Shown: positions 1-9,648, numbered from the stretch's first letter. The stretch: 64,000 nt of DNA from Streptomyces kanamyceticus (GCF_008704495.1 NZ_CP023699.1:6758001-6822000); one strand, 5' to 3'. Notes: generated by a model not told the origin, from the sequence alone. Numbers and translations are program-made.

Positions 1-79
1 CCGCATGGACTATCCGGGAACGATGGGAGCAGTACGCGCAGTGGCACGTTACGTCGGACAGATCCTGGCGGAGTCGTAA
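1..79 (+). CDS. hrcA: Heat-inducible transcription repressor HrcA, C-terminal end (partial)
   Basis: The frame starting at base 2 encodes the last 25 residues of a protein ending in RYVGQILAES and stops with TAA at 77-79. The residues MDYPGTMGAVRAVARYVG match the C-terminus of HrcA repressors, which bind CIRCE operators upstream of chaperone genes. dnaJ starts on the very next base, the hrcA-dnaJ arrangement usual in actinobacteria, so the two are cotranscribed. Only the tail lies in the window, so the identification rests on this short match plus the neighbour. Confidence 0.85.
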   Translation, partial: RMDYPGTMGAVRAVARYVGQILAES

Positions 80-1216
80 GTGGCCACGGACTACTACGCC
101 GTACTCGGCGTGCGCCGCGACGCTTCCCAGGACGAGATCAAGAAGGCCTTCCGGAGGCTGGCGCGAGAGCTTCACCCGGATGTGAATCCGGATCCGAAGA
201 CTCAAGAGCGCTTCAAGGAGATCAACGCCGCGTACGAGGTGTTGTCGGACCCGCAGAAGAAGCAGGTCTACGACCTCGGCGGTGACCCGCTGTCCCAGGC
301 GGGCGGCGGCGGTGCGGGCGGTTTCGGGGCCGGTGGCTTCGGCAACTTCTCGGACATCATGGACGCGTTCTTCGGTACGGCGTCGCAGCGTGGCCCCCGG
401 TCGCGCACGCGCCGCGGCCAGGACGCCATGATCCGTCTGGAGATCGACCTCAACGAGGCCGCCTTCGGCACCACCAAGGACATCCAGGTCGACACGGCCG
501 TGGTCTGTACGACCTGCAGTGGGGAAGGTGCCGCTCCCGGTACCTCCGCGCAGACCTGTGACATGTGCCGCGGTCGCGGCGAGGTGTCGCAGGTCACGCG
601 GTCCTTCCTCGGGCAGGTCATGACGTCGCGGCCGTGCCCGCAGTGTCAGGGCTTCGGCACGGTCGTACCCACGCCCTGCCCGGAGTGCGCCGGCGACGGC
701 CGCATCCGGTCGCGGCGGACGCTGACCGTGAAGATCCCCGCGGGTGTCGACAACGGCACCCGGATCCAGCTCGCGGGCGAGGGCGAGGTCGGCCCCGGCG
801 GTGGCCCCGCCGGTGACCTCTACGTCGAGATCCACGAGCTGCCGCACGCCGTCTTCCAGCGGCGCGGGGACGATCTGCACTGCACCGTCACCATCCCGAT
901 GACGGCCGCGGCGCTGGGCACGAAGGTGCCGCTGGAGACGCTGGACGGCCTGGAGGAGATCGACATCAGGCCCGGCACGCAGTCGGGGCAGTCGGTTCCG
1001 CTGCACGGCCGTGGCGTAACGCATCTGCGGGGTGGGGGGCGTGGTGACCTCATCGTGCACGTGGAGGTCCTGACGCCGACGAAGCTCGATCCCGAGCAGG
1101 AGCGGGTGCTGCGGGAGCTTTCGCAGCTGCGTGGGGAGGAGCGGCCCACGGGGCAGTTCCAGCCGGGGCAGCAGGGGCTTTTCTCTCGCCTCAAGGATGC
1201 GTTTAACGGGCGGTAG
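80..1216 (+). CDS. dnaJ: Molecular chaperone DnaJ
   Basis: 378-aa Hsp40 co-chaperone that stimulates DnaK ATPase and delivers unfolded clients in the cytoplasm. The J domain (residues 1-68) has the HPD triad at 32-34. A Gly-rich linker follows (about 70-105), then four CxxCxGxG-type zinc modules (CTTCSGEG, CDMCRGRG, CPQCQGFG, CPECAGDG; about 143-210) and the C-terminal substrate-binding beta domains. The GTG start directly abuts the hrcA stop, so translation is probably coupled and the gene shares the HrcA heat-shock unit. Being next to hrcA rather than dnaK-grpE, it is the dnaJ2-type copy of Streptomyces. Length is normal. Confidence 0.97.
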   Translation: MATDYYAVLGVRRDASQDEIKKAFRRLARELHPDVNPDPKTQERFKEINAAYEVLSDPQKKQVYDLGGDPLSQAGGGGAGGFGAGGFGNFSDIMDAFFGTASQRGPRSRTRRGQDAMIRLEIDLNEAAFGTTKDIQVDTAVVCTTCSGEGAAPGTSAQTCDMCRGRGEVSQVTRSFLGQVMTSRPCPQCQGFGTVVPTPCPECAGDGRIRSRRTLTVKIPAGVDNGTRIQLAGEGEVGPGGGPAGDLYVEIHELPHAVFQRRGDDLHCTVTIPMTAAALGTKVPLETLDGLEEIDIRPGTQSGQSVPLHGRGVTHLRGGGRGDLIVHVEVLTPTKLDPEQERVLRELSQLRGEERPTGQFQPGQQGLFSRLKDAFNGR

Positions 1217-1312
1217 CGCCTTGAGCCGTGCGTTGGCCCCTCGGAGACGGTTCATCCCGTGCCGGGGGGCTTCGGCGTTCTCCTCCCGCGGGTCGTGGGG
1301 GTTGCTCGCGCA

Positions 1313-1435
1313 GTTCCCCGCGCCCCTTACGGGGCACGATGCGCCCAGCCCCCCGCGCCCCTTACGAAGCACGATGCGCCCAGCCCCCGCGCCCCTTACG
1401 AAGCACGATGCGCCCAGCCCCCGCGCCCCTTACGG
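1313..1435 (+). repeat. Tandem array of a 34-35 bp GC-rich repeat (about four units)
   Basis: The decamer CGCCCCTTAC recurs at 1321, 1356, 1390 and 1424, giving a period of 35, 34 and 34 bp. The unit body reads GAAGCACGATGCGCCCAGCC between copies. The first unit (1313-1335) is identical to a 23-bp stretch at 11087-11109 and 36531-36553, so the array is a local amplification of a dispersed intergenic repeat. It lies between dnaJ and the next gene. No cas genes or unique spacers are present. Confidence 0.85.
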
Positions 1436-1479
1436 GGCGTGAATTCGGTGGGTTGTGTCGGACGTGGCACGATGCCGTC

Positions 1480-2553
1480 ATGTCCTCCGCACTGACCGAT
1501 CTCTGCCGCTATCCGATCGTGCAGGCGCCCATGGCGGGTGGCGCCTCGGGGCCGCAGCTGGCTGCCGCCGTCGCCGAGGCCGGTGGGCTCGGGTTCCTCG
1601 CCGCCGGGTACAAGACCGCCGACGGGATGTACCAGGAGATCAAACAGCTGCGGGGGCTCACGGCGAAGCCCTTCGGCGTCAACCTCTTCATGCCGCAGCC
1701 CGAGTACGCGGACGCCGCCGCTATCGACGTGTACCGCAACCAGCTCGCCGGTGAGGCCACCTGGTACGAGACGCAGCTCGGCGACCCCGACAGCGGGCGC
1801 GACGACGGGTACGACGCCAAGCTCGCGATCCTGCTCGACGATCCGGTCCCGCTGGTCTCCTTCACCTTCGGGTGCCCCACCCGCGACGTCTTCGACGCGT
1901 TCGCGCGCGTCGGCACCCTCACCGTCGTCACCGTGACCACGCCGGAGGAGGCCCAGACCGCCCAGTGGTCCGGCGCCGACGCCGTGTGCGTGCAGGGCGT
2001 CGAGGCGGGCGGCCACCAGGGCACCCACCGGGACAACCCGGAGACCGACGGCGCGGGGATCGGGCTGCTCGCCCTGATCGCGCAGGTCCGCGAGACCGTG
2101 CAGATCCCCGTCGTCGCGGCCGGCGGCCTGATGCGCGGCGCGCAGATCGCCGCCGTCCTCGCGGCGGGCGCGGACTCCGCGCAGCTCGGCACGGCGTTCC
2201 TCGTCACCCCCGAGTCGGGCGCGAACCCGCTGCACAAGCAGGCCATGACCAACCCGCTGTTCGTGCGCACCGAGCTGACCCGGGCGTTCTCCGGGCGCCC
2301 GGCGCGCGGCCTGGTCAACCGCTTCATGCGCGAGCACGGGCCTTACGCCCCCGCCGCCTATCCCCAGGTCCACCACCTCACCAGCGGTCTGCGCAAGGCC
2401 GCGGCCAAGGCCGGTGACGCGCAGGGCATGGCGCTCTGGGCGGGGCAGGGCCACCGGCTCGCCCGTGAGCTGCCCGCCGGACAGCTCGTCGAGGTCCTGG
2501 TGGCCGAACTGGCCGAGGCACGGGCCGCGCTGGCGTCGGGAGACGAGGCGTGA
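1480..2553 (+). CDS. Nitronate monooxygenase (NPD family, FMN-dependent)
   Basis: 357-aa TIM-barrel flavoprotein of the 2-nitropropane dioxygenase/nitronate monooxygenase family, which oxidises alkyl nitronates using FMN and O2. Visible motifs are QAPMAGG at 15-21, the GVEAGGHQG segment near residue 175 whose His is the family catalytic base, a phosphate-binding AAGG near 217 and SAQLGTAFL. The ATG at 1480 is chosen because CACGAT (1468-1473) sits 6 nt upstream, as in a leaderless promoter; longer frames run back into the repeat array. The gene ends in a GTGA overlap with rsmE. The physiological substrate (propionate 3-nitronate or other) cannot be read from the sequence. Confidence 0.88.
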   Translation: MSSALTDLCRYPIVQAPMAGGASGPQLAAAVAEAGGLGFLAAGYKTADGMYQEIKQLRGLTAKPFGVNLFMPQPEYADAAAIDVYRNQLAGEATWYETQLGDPDSGRDDGYDAKLAILLDDPVPLVSFTFGCPTRDVFDAFARVGTLTVVTVTTPEEAQTAQWSGADAVCVQGVEAGGHQGTHRDNPETDGAGIGLLALIAQVRETVQIPVVAAGGLMRGAQIAAVLAAGADSAQLGTAFLVTPESGANPLHKQAMTNPLFVRTELTRAFSGRPARGLVNRFMREHGPYAPAAYPQVHHLTSGLRKAAAKAGDAQGMALWAGQGHRLARELPAGQLVEVLVAELAEARAALASGDEA

Positions 2554-3290
2554 CCGCGCCCGTCTTCGTCGTCGAGCACTTCGACGCGGGCGACGGCGGA
2601 CGCTACGTACTGGACGGGCCCGAGGGACGGCACGCCGTATCGGTGAAGCGGCTGCACGCCGGTGAGGACGTCGTCCTGACCGACGGCGCGGGGCGCTGGG
2701 CGGACTGCGTGGTCCTCGACACCGAGGGCAAGGACCGGCTCGTGGTGAAGATGGACTCCTACTCGGAGGAGCCCGCGGAGTCGCCCCGCATCACCGTCGT
2801 ACAGGCGCTGCCCAAGGGCGACCGGGGCGAGCTGGCCGTCGAGACCATGACGGAGACCGGCGTGGACGCCGTCGTGCCGTGGACCGCGTCGCGCTGCATC
2901 ACGCAGTGGAAGGGCGAGCGCGGCCTCAAGGCCCTCGCCAAGTGGCGGGCCACCGCGCGCGAGGCGGGCAAGCAGTCGCGCCGGGTGCGCTTCCCCGAGG
3001 TGCTCGACGCGGCGTCCACCAAGCAGGTCGCCGCGCTGCTCGCCGAGGCCGACTTCGCCGCGGTCCTGCACGAGGAGGGCAGCGAGCCGCTGGCCACCGC
3101 GGAGCTGCCGGCGAGCGGGCACGTCGTCTTGGTGGTCGGGCCCGAAGGGGGCGTGTCCCCTGACGAGCTGGCGGCCTTCGCGGCGGCGGGCGCGAAGCCG
3201 TACCGGCTCGGCCGCAGCGTGCTGCGTACGTCCACGGCGGGCACCGCGGCGACCGCGCTGCTGCTCGGCCGCACGGGCCGTTGGTCCTGA
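2550..3290 (+). CDS. rsmE: 16S rRNA (uracil1498-N3)-methyltransferase RsmE
   Basis: 246-aa SPOUT-class methyltransferase that methylates N3 of U1498 in 16S rRNA using SAM. The C-terminal trefoil-knot signatures VVGPEGGVSPDE (about 193-204) and LGRSVLRTSTAGTAA (about 222-236) are clear, with the N-terminal PUA-like domain before them. The GTG start overlaps the upstream TGA by 4 nt, which implies translational coupling with the nitronate monooxygenase gene. Length matches the family. Confidence 0.95.
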   Translation: MTAPVFVVEHFDAGDGGRYVLDGPEGRHAVSVKRLHAGEDVVLTDGAGRWADCVVLDTEGKDRLVVKMDSYSEEPAESPRITVVQALPKGDRGELAVETMTETGVDAVVPWTASRCITQWKGERGLKALAKWRATAREAGKQSRRVRFPEVLDAASTKQVAALLAEADFAAVLHEEGSEPLATAELPASGHVVLVVGPEGGVSPDELAAFAAAGAKPYRLGRSVLRTSTAGTAATALLLGRTGRWS

Positions 3291-3365
3291 CCTGAACCGA
3301 CCGGGGTGGACAGATGGCCGCAACCGGTCTACCGCCAGGGCGCTCGCGGTGGCACTCTGCCGCCT

Positions 3366-3950
3366 ATGGGGGCATTAAGGCGATTGAGCGGCAGGGGTAG
3401 GCGCAAGCGGCGTTCGCTCGTTCTGTTCGCCGTGGCGCTCGGTGGGGCGGCCGCGCTCGGCGTGACCGCGTGCGATCCCGTGGACGGGGAGTTGAACACG
3501 TCCGTGGTCGCGCTCACCACCGATGAGATGGGCACCAAGGAGCTGGAGCGGCAGCACGCCGACGTGGCGTGGCTCAGCTGCACCGCGAGCTTCCAGGACC
3601 GGGTCACGCCGAGCAGCGGCGGGCCGACCGAGGGCGCCTTGGTGGATGTCGACTGCCAGGGCGAGACCAAGGACGGCAAGGACATCACCATCAAGGGCAC
3701 GGTGCACGACGTCGTCGACGGGGCGTGCGTCCGCGGCAACCTCACCGCCAAGATCGAGGGCAAGGTGTGGTTCCGCGTCGACGTCCTCGGCAACTGCGAA
3801 TCCGGCAACGACAACGGCAACGGCAACGAGAACGGCGGTCAGGACGGGGGCCAGCAGCCTTCCAACCCGCCCGCGTCGTACTCGACGCCCTGTACCGAGA
3901 CCCCGGCCCCGCCGCCCGAACCCACCTGCACCTGCCTGCCGGGCAAGTGA
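3366..3950 (+). CDS. Secreted lipoprotein of unknown function
   Basis: 194-aa predicted lipoprotein. The Arg/Lys-rich N-terminus (RRLSGRGRRKRRS) and hydrophobic stretch end in the lipobox VTAC near residue 37, so the mature protein should start with lipidated Cys. The globular part has one Cys pair and is followed by a low-complexity Gly/Asn tail (GNDNGNGNENGGQDGG) and a Pro/Thr/Cys-rich end (TPCTETPAPPPEPTCTC). CACTCT at 3353-3358 lies 7 nt before the ATG, a leaderless layout that favours this start over a GTG 60 nt upstream. I do not recognise the family; the C-terminus looks like a surface spacer. Confidence 0.8.
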   Translation: MGALRRLSGRGRRKRRSLVLFAVALGGAAALGVTACDPVDGELNTSVVALTTDEMGTKELERQHADVAWLSCTASFQDRVTPSSGGPTEGALVDVDCQGETKDGKDITIKGTVHDVVDGACVRGNLTAKIEGKVWFRVDVLGNCESGNDNGNGNENGGQDGGQQPSNPPASYSTPCTETPAPPPEPTCTCLPGK

Positions 3951-4032
3951 GACCCGGCACCGGCCGGGCGGCCGCGGGGCAAGTGATCAAAAACGCTGCC
4001 GGGCCGCCCGAAGCCTGCCTAGGCTGGATGCC

Positions 4033-7000
4033 GTGACACAGGCAGCGAACTCCGCGTATCTCCGGTATCCGCACATCCACGGCGAGTTGACCGCGTTCAC
4101 GGCTGAGGACGACGTCTGGGTCGCCCCCCTGGACGGCGGCCGCGCCTGGCGCGTCAGCGCCGACAACATGCCCGTGAGCCACCCGAGGATCTCCCCGGAC
4201 GGCACGACCGTCGCCTGGGCCTCCACCCGCGACGGCGCGCCCGAGGTGCACATCGCGCCCATCGACGGCGGTCCCGCCAAGAGGCTGACGTACTGGGGCA
4301 GTTGGAAGACCGGCGTGCGCGGCTGGACGCCCGACGGGCAGGTCCTCGCGCTGAGCTCGGCCGACCAGGCGTCGATGCGCCGCACCTGGGCGCGTGCCGT
4401 GCCGCTCGACGGCGGGCCCGCGGCCACCCTGCCGTACGGCGTCGTGGGCGATGTCGCGCACGGCCCAGACGGACAAGTGCTTCTGCTCTCCGCGCCGATG
4501 GGCCGCGAGGCCGCCTGGTGGAAGCGCTACCGGGGCGGCACCGCGGGCAAGTTGTGGATCCGCACGCCGGACGGGGAGCAGGAACAACCCTTCGTACGCC
4601 TTCACGAAGAGCTCGAAGGGAACATCGAGTACCCGCTGTGGGTGGGGGAGCGGATCGCGTTCCTCTCCGACCACGAGGGCGTGGGCGCTCTCTACTCCTC
4701 GCTGCCCGACGGCTCCGAACTGCGCAGACACACCCCTGTGGACGGCTTCTACGCGCGGCACGCCGCCACCGACGGCACCCGCGTCGTCTACGCGTCCGCC
4801 GGTGAACTCTGGCTCCTGGACGACCTGTCGGACGCCGAACCGCGCCGTCTCGACGTCCGCCTCGGCGGGCAGCGCACCGATCTGCAGCCGCACCCCGTCA
4901 CCGCCGCCCGCTGGTTCGGCGCCGCGGCGCCCGACCACACCGGGCGCGGCAGCGCCGTCTCCGTGCGCGGCTCCGTGCACTGGGTCACGCACCGCGAAGG
5001 GCCCGCCCGCGCGCTCGCCGCCACGCACGGCGTGCGCGCCAGGCTGCCCCGCACCTTCCGCGTGGGGGGCGAGCAGCACGTCGTCTGGGTCACCGACGCC
5101 GAGGGCGACGAGGCCCTCGAATTCGCCCCGGCCACCGGGACCGCGCCCGGCGCGACGCCCCGCAGGCTCGCCGCCGGACAGCTCGGCCGCGTCCTCGCGC
5201 TCGCCATGGCCCCCGACGGCTCCCGCGCCGCCGTCGCCTCGCACGACGGCCGCGTCCTGCTCGTCGAGCGGGAGAGCGGCGAGGTCCGCGAGGTCGACCG
5301 CAGCGAGGACGGCGAGGTCAGCGGGCTCGTCTTCTCGCCCGACTCGGCCTGGCTCGCCTGGTCGCACCCGGGCCCGCGCCCGCTGCGCCAGCTCAAGCTC
5401 GCCAACACCGCCGACCTCTCGGTCACCGAGGCCACCCCGCTGCGCTTCCGCGACTACGCGCCCGCCTTCACGCTCGACGGCAAGCACCTGGCCTTCCTCT
5501 CCGCGCGCGCCTTCGACCCGGTCTACGACGAGCACGTCTTCGACCTGGCGTTCGTCGGCGGCTCGCGGCCGTACCTGATCACGCTCGGCGCGACCACGCC
5601 CTCGCCGTTCGGGCCGCAGCGGCACGGCAGGCCCTTCGAGGCACAGGACAGCGCGGGTGCGGAGACCCCGGACAGCGAGGGCGCCCCCGTCACCCGCATC
5701 GACTTCGACGGCCTCGCCGACCGCATCGTGCCGTTCCCCGTCGAGGCCGCCCGCTACACCATGCTGCGGGCCGCCAAGGACGGGCTGCTCTGGCTGCGCC
5801 ACCCGGTGCGCGGCGTGCTCGGCGCATCGCGCGCCACGCCCTCCGACCCGGACCCGAAGACCGAACTGGAGCGGTACGACCTGGCGCAGCACCGCGTCGA
5901 GGAACTCGCCGCGGACGCCGACCACTTCGCGGTCACCGGCGACGGCAAGCGGGTGCTCCTGTGGACCGACGGCAAGCTGAAGGTGGTGCCGAGCGACCGG
6001 CGCGCCTCCGGCGACGAGGACAGCGACTCGAACATCACCGTCGACCTCTCCCGGGTCCGCCAGACCGTCGACCCGGCCGCCGAGTGGCGCCAGATGTACG
6101 ACGAGACGGGCCGCCTCATGCGGGACAACTTCTGGCGGCCCGACATGGGCGGCGTCGACTGGGACGGCGTCCTGGAGCGCTACCGCCCCGTGCTCGACCG
6201 CGTCGCCACCCACGACGACCTGGTCGACCTGCTGTGGGAGGTGCACGGCGAACTCGGCACCTCGCACGCCTACGTCGTCCCCGGTGGCGGCGGGGGCAGC
6301 GCGGCGACCCGGCAGGGACTGCTCGGCGCGGACCTCTCGCGCGGCGACGACGGCCTGTGGCGCGTCGACCGGGTGCTGCCGTCGGAGACGTCCGACCCGG
6401 CCGCCCGCTCACCGCTCGCCGCGCCCGGCGTCGCGGTGCGCCCCGGTGACGCGGTGCTCGCGGTCAACGGCAGGCCCGTCGACACGGTGGCGGGCCCCGG
6501 GCCGCTCCTCGCGGGCACCGCGGGCAAGCCCGTCGAGCTGACCGTCTCGCCCTCGGGCGGCGGCGATCCGCGGCACGCCGTGGTGATCCCCGTCGACGAC
6601 GAGGAACCGCTGCGCTACCACGCGTGGGTCGCGGACCGCCGCGCCTACGTGCACGAGCACTCCGACGGCCGCCTCGGCTATCTGCACGTCCCCGACATGC
6701 AGGCGCCGGGATGGGCGCAGATCCACCGCGACCTGCGCGTCGAGGTGGCCCGCGAGGGCCTGGTCGTGGACGTCCGCGAGAACCGCGGCGGCCACACCTC
6801 GCAGCTCGTCGTGGAGAAGCTGGCGCGCCGCGTCGTCGGCTGGGACCTGCCGCGCGGCTCGCGGGCGCTCAGCTATCCCATGGACGCGCCGCGCGGCCCC
6901 GTCGTCGCCGTCGCCAACGAGTTCTCGGGATCCGACGGCGACATCGTGAACGCCGCGATCAAGGCGCTCGGCATCGGGCCCGTGGTGGGCACGCGCACCT

Positions 7001-7260
7001 GGGGCGGTGTGGTCGGCATCGACAGCCGCTACCACCTGGTGGACGGCACGCTGGTCACGCAGCCGAAGTACGCCTTCTGGTTCGAGGGGTACGAATGGGG
7101 CGTCGAGAACCACGGGGTCGACCCCGACGTGGAGGTCGTGACCACCCCGGACGACTACGCGGCGGGGCGCGACCCGCAGTTGGACGAGGCGATCCGCATC
7201 GCGCTGGCCGCCCTCGCGGAGAGCCCGGCCCGGTCGGCGCCCGCCGTACCAGGGACCTAG
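4033..7260 (+). CDS. Tricorn protease homologue (S41 family serine peptidase)
   Basis: 1075-aa cytoplasmic protease that degrades peptides from upstream proteolysis. The order is N-terminal beta-propellers with WD-like repeats (WVAPLDGGRAWRVS, HISPDG-type blades, about 20-660), a helical C1 region, a PDZ domain (about 760-850) and the S41 core. The catalytic Ser-His pair TSHAY is at 744-745, and the nucleophile in FSGSDGD is about Ser967, very close to the archaeal tricorn numbering, with RTWGGVVG following. GTG 4033 is preceded by TAGGCT at 4020-4025 with a 7-nt gap, suggesting a leaderless mRNA. There is no signal peptide. Length is normal for actinobacterial tricorns. Confidence 0.95.
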   Translation: MTQAANSAYLRYPHIHGELTAFTAEDDVWVAPLDGGRAWRVSADNMPVSHPRISPDGTTVAWASTRDGAPEVHIAPIDGGPAKRLTYWGSWKTGVRGWTPDGQVLALSSADQASMRRTWARAVPLDGGPAATLPYGVVGDVAHGPDGQVLLLSAPMGREAAWWKRYRGGTAGKLWIRTPDGEQEQPFVRLHEELEGNIEYPLWVGERIAFLSDHEGVGALYSSLPDGSELRRHTPVDGFYARHAATDGTRVVYASAGELWLLDDLSDAEPRRLDVRLGGQRTDLQPHPVTAARWFGAAAPDHTGRGSAVSVRGSVHWVTHREGPARALAATHGVRARLPRTFRVGGEQHVVWVTDAEGDEALEFAPATGTAPGATPRRLAAGQLGRVLALAMAPDGSRAAVASHDGRVLLVERESGEVREVDRSEDGEVSGLVFSPDSAWLAWSHPGPRPLRQLKLANTADLSVTEATPLRFRDYAPAFTLDGKHLAFLSARAFDPVYDEHVFDLAFVGGSRPYLITLGATTPSPFGPQRHGRPFEAQDSAGAETPDSEGAPVTRIDFDGLADRIVPFPVEAARYTMLRAAKDGLLWLRHPVRGVLGASRATPSDPDPKTELERYDLAQHRVEELAADADHFAVTGDGKRVLLWTDGKLKVVPSDRRASGDEDSDSNITVDLSRVRQTVDPAAEWRQMYDETGRLMRDNFWRPDMGGVDWDGVLERYRPVLDRVATHDDLVDLLWEVHGELGTSHAYVVPGGGGGSAATRQGLLGADLSRGDDGLWRVDRVLPSETSDPAARSPLAAPGVAVRPGDAVLAVNGRPVDTVAGPGPLLAGTAGKPVELTVSPSGGGDPRHAVVIPVDDEEPLRYHAWVADRRAYVHEHSDGRLGYLHVPDMQAPGWAQIHRDLRVEVAREGLVVDVRENRGGHTSQLVVEKLARRVVGWDLPRGSRALSYPMDAPRGPVVAVANEFSGSDGDIVNAAIKALGIGPVVGTRTWGGVVGIDSRYHLVDGTLVTQPKYAFWFEGYEWGVENHGVDPDVEVVTTPDDYAAGRDPQLDEAIRIALAALAESPARSAPAVPGT

Positions 7261-7341
7261 GGGCGGCTGTTCCGTCCGCCCGCAACCGCGGGCGATACGC
7301 TTTCGCTCGTACTGATCACTTTTACGGAGGAGGCCGGACCC

Positions 7342-7695
7342 ATGGCGGGCGAACCACAGAGCGACTGCCTGTTCTGCAAGATCGTCGCCGGCGACGTGCC
7401 CGCGACCGTCGTGCGGGAGACGGAGACGACCGTCGCCTTCCGCGACATCAACCCGCAGGCGCCGACCCACGTCCTGGTGATCCCCAAGGTGCACTACCCG
7501 GACGCCGCCTCGCTCGCCGCCGCCGAGCCGAAGGTCGCCGCCGACGTGCTGCGCGAGGCCGGTGAGGTCGCTCTGGAGGAGAAGTCGGAGAGCTACCGCA
7601 TCGTCTTCAACACCGGCTCCGGCGCCGGGCAGACCGTCTTCCACGCGCACGCGCACGTCCTGGGCGGCCGTGGCCTCCAGTGGCCTCCCGGATAG
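7342..7695 (+). CDS. HIT (histidine triad) family nucleotide-binding protein
   Basis: 117-aa HinT-like protein; the family hydrolyses nucleoside phosphoramidates such as AMP-lysine. The triad is visible as [10 protein letters not shown] (about residues 99-108), with the N-terminal [14 protein letters not shown] hallmark. A strong ribosome site (GGAGG) precedes the ATG. It is followed at once by RNase Z, whose earliest possible start lies inside this gene, so the two form a unit. Confidence 0.93.
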   Translation: MAGEPQSDCLFCKIVAGDVPATVVRETETTVAFRDINPQAPTHVLVIPKVHYPDAASLAAAEPKVAADVLREAGEVALEEKSESYRIVFNTGSGAGQTVFHAHAHVLGGRGLQWPPG

Positions 7696-7709
7696 CGGGG
7701 CAACGCTCC

Positions 7710-8615
7710 TTGTCCGTACGCGAATTGGTGGTCCTCGGCACCGCGAGCCAAGTCCCCACCAGGCACCGCAACCACAACGGCTACGTCCTGCTCTGGGACG
7801 GCCAGGGCATCATGTTCGACCCCGGCGAGGGCACGCAGCGGCAGATGCTGCGCGCCGGGGTCGCCGCCCACGACCTGCACCGGATCTGCGTCACGCACTT
7901 CCACGGCGACCACTCCCTCGGTCTCGCGGGCGTCATCCAGCGCATCAACCTCGACCGGGTCCCGCACCCGGTGACCGCCCACTACCCGGCTTCGGGCCAG
8001 CGCTTCTTCGACCGGCTCCGGTACGCGACGGCGTACCGCGAGACCGTCTCGCTCACCGAGGCGCCGGTCGCCGCCGACGGGCCGCTGGCCACCGCCCCCT
8101 CGTACACCCTCGACGCGATGAAGCTCTCGCACCCCGTCGAGTCGTACGGCTACCGCCTCGTCGAGCCCGACGGGCGCCGCATGCTGCCGGAGCTGCTCGC
8201 CGAGCGCGGCATCGCCGGGCCCGACGTGGGGCGGATCCAGCAGCAGGGCAGCCTCGGCGGCGTCACGCTCGACGAGGTCAGCGAGGTGCGGCGCGGGCAG
8301 CGGTTCGCCTTCGTGATGGACACCCGGCTCTGCGACGGCGTGCACGCGCTCGCCGAGGGCTGCGACATGCTCGTCATCGAGTCGACCTTCCTCGACGAGG
8401 ACGAGCAACTCGCTACCGACCATGGGCACTTGACGGCAAGTCAGGCAGCCCGGGTGGCGATCGACGCGGGCGTGCGCCATCTCGTCCTGACGCATTTCAG
8501 CCAGCGTTACCCCGACCCGAACGTCTACGAACAGCAGGCCCGCGCCGCCGGGTTCGACGGTGAACTCACCGTCGCCCGCGACCTGTCGCGCGTGCCCCTG
8601 CCCAAACGAACCTGA
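7710..8615 (+). CDS. rnz: Ribonuclease Z (tRNA 3' endonuclease)
   Basis: 301-aa metallo-beta-lactamase-fold enzyme that removes 3' trailers from tRNA precursors. The zinc motif [13 protein letters not shown] is at about 63-75, with downstream ligand segments FVMDTR and [11 protein letters not shown]. The start is uncertain: TTG 7710 gives the family-typical [16 protein letters not shown]-terminus, whereas GTG 7680 would add ten residues and overlap the HIT gene by 16 nt. I chose TTG on family length. The gene is cotranscribed with the HIT gene and probably with the deaminase 31 nt downstream. Confidence 0.92.
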   Translation: MSVRELVVLGTASQVPTRHRNHNGYVLLWDGQGIMFDPGEGTQRQMLRAGVAAHDLHRICVTHFHGDHSLGLAGVIQRINLDRVPHPVTAHYPASGQRFFDRLRYATAYRETVSLTEAPVAADGPLATAPSYTLDAMKLSHPVESYGYRLVEPDGRRMLPELLAERGIAGPDVGRIQQQGSLGGVTLDEVSEVRRGQRFAFVMDTRLCDGVHALAEGCDMLVIESTFLDEDEQLATDHGHLTASQAARVAIDAGVRHLVLTHFSQRYPDPNVYEQQARAAGFDGELTVARDLSRVPLPKRT

Positions 8616-8646
8616 GCACGACCAGAGAACTGAGCGAGACCGCACC

Positions 8647-9648
8647 ATGCCGATCCCCAAGGCCGAACTCCACCTCCACATCGAAGGCACCCTCGAACCC
8701 GAGCTCGCCTTCGCCCTCGCCGCGCGCAACGGCGTCGAACTGCCGTACGCGGACACCGAAGAGCTGCGCAAGGCCTACCTCTTCGACGACCTCCAGACCT
8801 TCCTGAACCTCTACTACGGCCTGATGGCCGTACTGCGCACCGAGGCCGACTTCGAGGAGCTCGCGGACGCCTACCTCGCGCGCGCCGCCGCACAGGGCGT
8901 GCGGCACGCGGAGATCTTCTTCGACCCGCAGGCCCACGTGGTGCGCGGCGTCCCCATCGGCACCGTCATCGAGGGCCTCTCCCGCGCCCTGGAGCGCAGC
9001 CAGGAGCGGCACGGCGTCTCCACGCGGCTCATCATGTGCTTCCTGCGCGACCAGTCCGCCGAATCGGCCCTGGAGACCCTCGAGGCGGCGAAGCCGTACC
9101 TCGACAGGATCATCGGCGTCGGCCTCGACTCGGCCGAGGTCGGCCACCCGCCCGTCAAGTTCCGCGAGGTCTACGAGGCGGCCGCCGCGCTCGGGCTCCG
9201 GCTCGTGGCGCACGCGGGCGAGGAGGGTCCGCCCGCGTACATCACCGAGGCCCTGGACGTCCTGCGGGTCGAGCGCATCGACCACGGTCTGCGCTGCATG
9301 GAGGACCCGGAGCTGGTCGAGCGTCTGGCGCGGGACCGGGTGCCGCTGACGCTCTGCCCGCTCTCCAACGTCCGGCTGCGCGCCATCGACGTCCTGGAGG
9401 AGCACCCGCTGGCCCGGATGCTCGACGCGGGCCTGATGTGCACGGTCAACTCCGACGACCCGGCGTACTTCGGCGGATACGTCGACGACACCTTCCACGC
9501 GGTGCGCGAGGCGCTCGGCATCGACCACGAGCGGCTGCGGACGCTCGCGCGGAACTCCTTCGAGGCGTCCTTCCTCGACCGCGACGCGGCGGACGAGGCG
9601 CTGCGGGCGAAGTACCTCGCCGAGGTCGAGGCTTATTCGTTCGACTGA
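8647..9648 (+). CDS. Adenine/adenosine deaminase family protein
   Basis: 333-aa zinc-dependent purine deaminase with a TIM barrel. Metal ligands are HLH at 9-11, the HAGEE segment at 189-193 (zinc His and catalytic Glu region) and SDDPAYFGGY from 269. The HIEGTLEPELAF N-terminus and DDPAYFGG are more typical of the adenine deaminase branch than of true adenosine deaminases, so adenine to hypoxanthine is the likelier reaction; this is inference from motifs. ATG 8647 is chosen because it begins the conserved PKAELHLH segment. It follows rnz by 31 nt in the same direction. Confidence 0.85.
   Translation: MPIPKAELHLHIEGTLEPELAFALAARNGVELPYADTEELRKAYLFDDLQTFLNLYYGLMAVLRTEADFEELADAYLARAAAQGVRHAEIFFDPQAHVVRGVPIGTVIEGLSRALERSQERHGVSTRLIMCFLRDQSAESALETLEAAKPYLDRIIGVGLDSAEVGHPPVKFREVYEAAAALGLRLVAHAGEEGPPAYITEALDVLRVERIDHGLRCMEDPELVERLARDRVPLTLCPLSNVRLRAIDVLEEHPLARMLDAGLMCTVNSDDPAYFGGYVDDTFHAVREALGIDHERLRTLARNSFEASFLDRDAADEALRAKYLAEVEAYSFD

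Noticed and set aside
1313..1435. CRISPR array
   Set aside because: The units are contiguous 34-35 bp repeats with no unique spacers, and there are no cas genes in the window.
3742..6267. 841-codon open frame on the - strand
   Set aside because: It lies antisense within the tricorn protease gene, is composed of Arg/Gly/Ala-rich sequence without domains, and is a by-product of the GC-rich third positions of the real gene.
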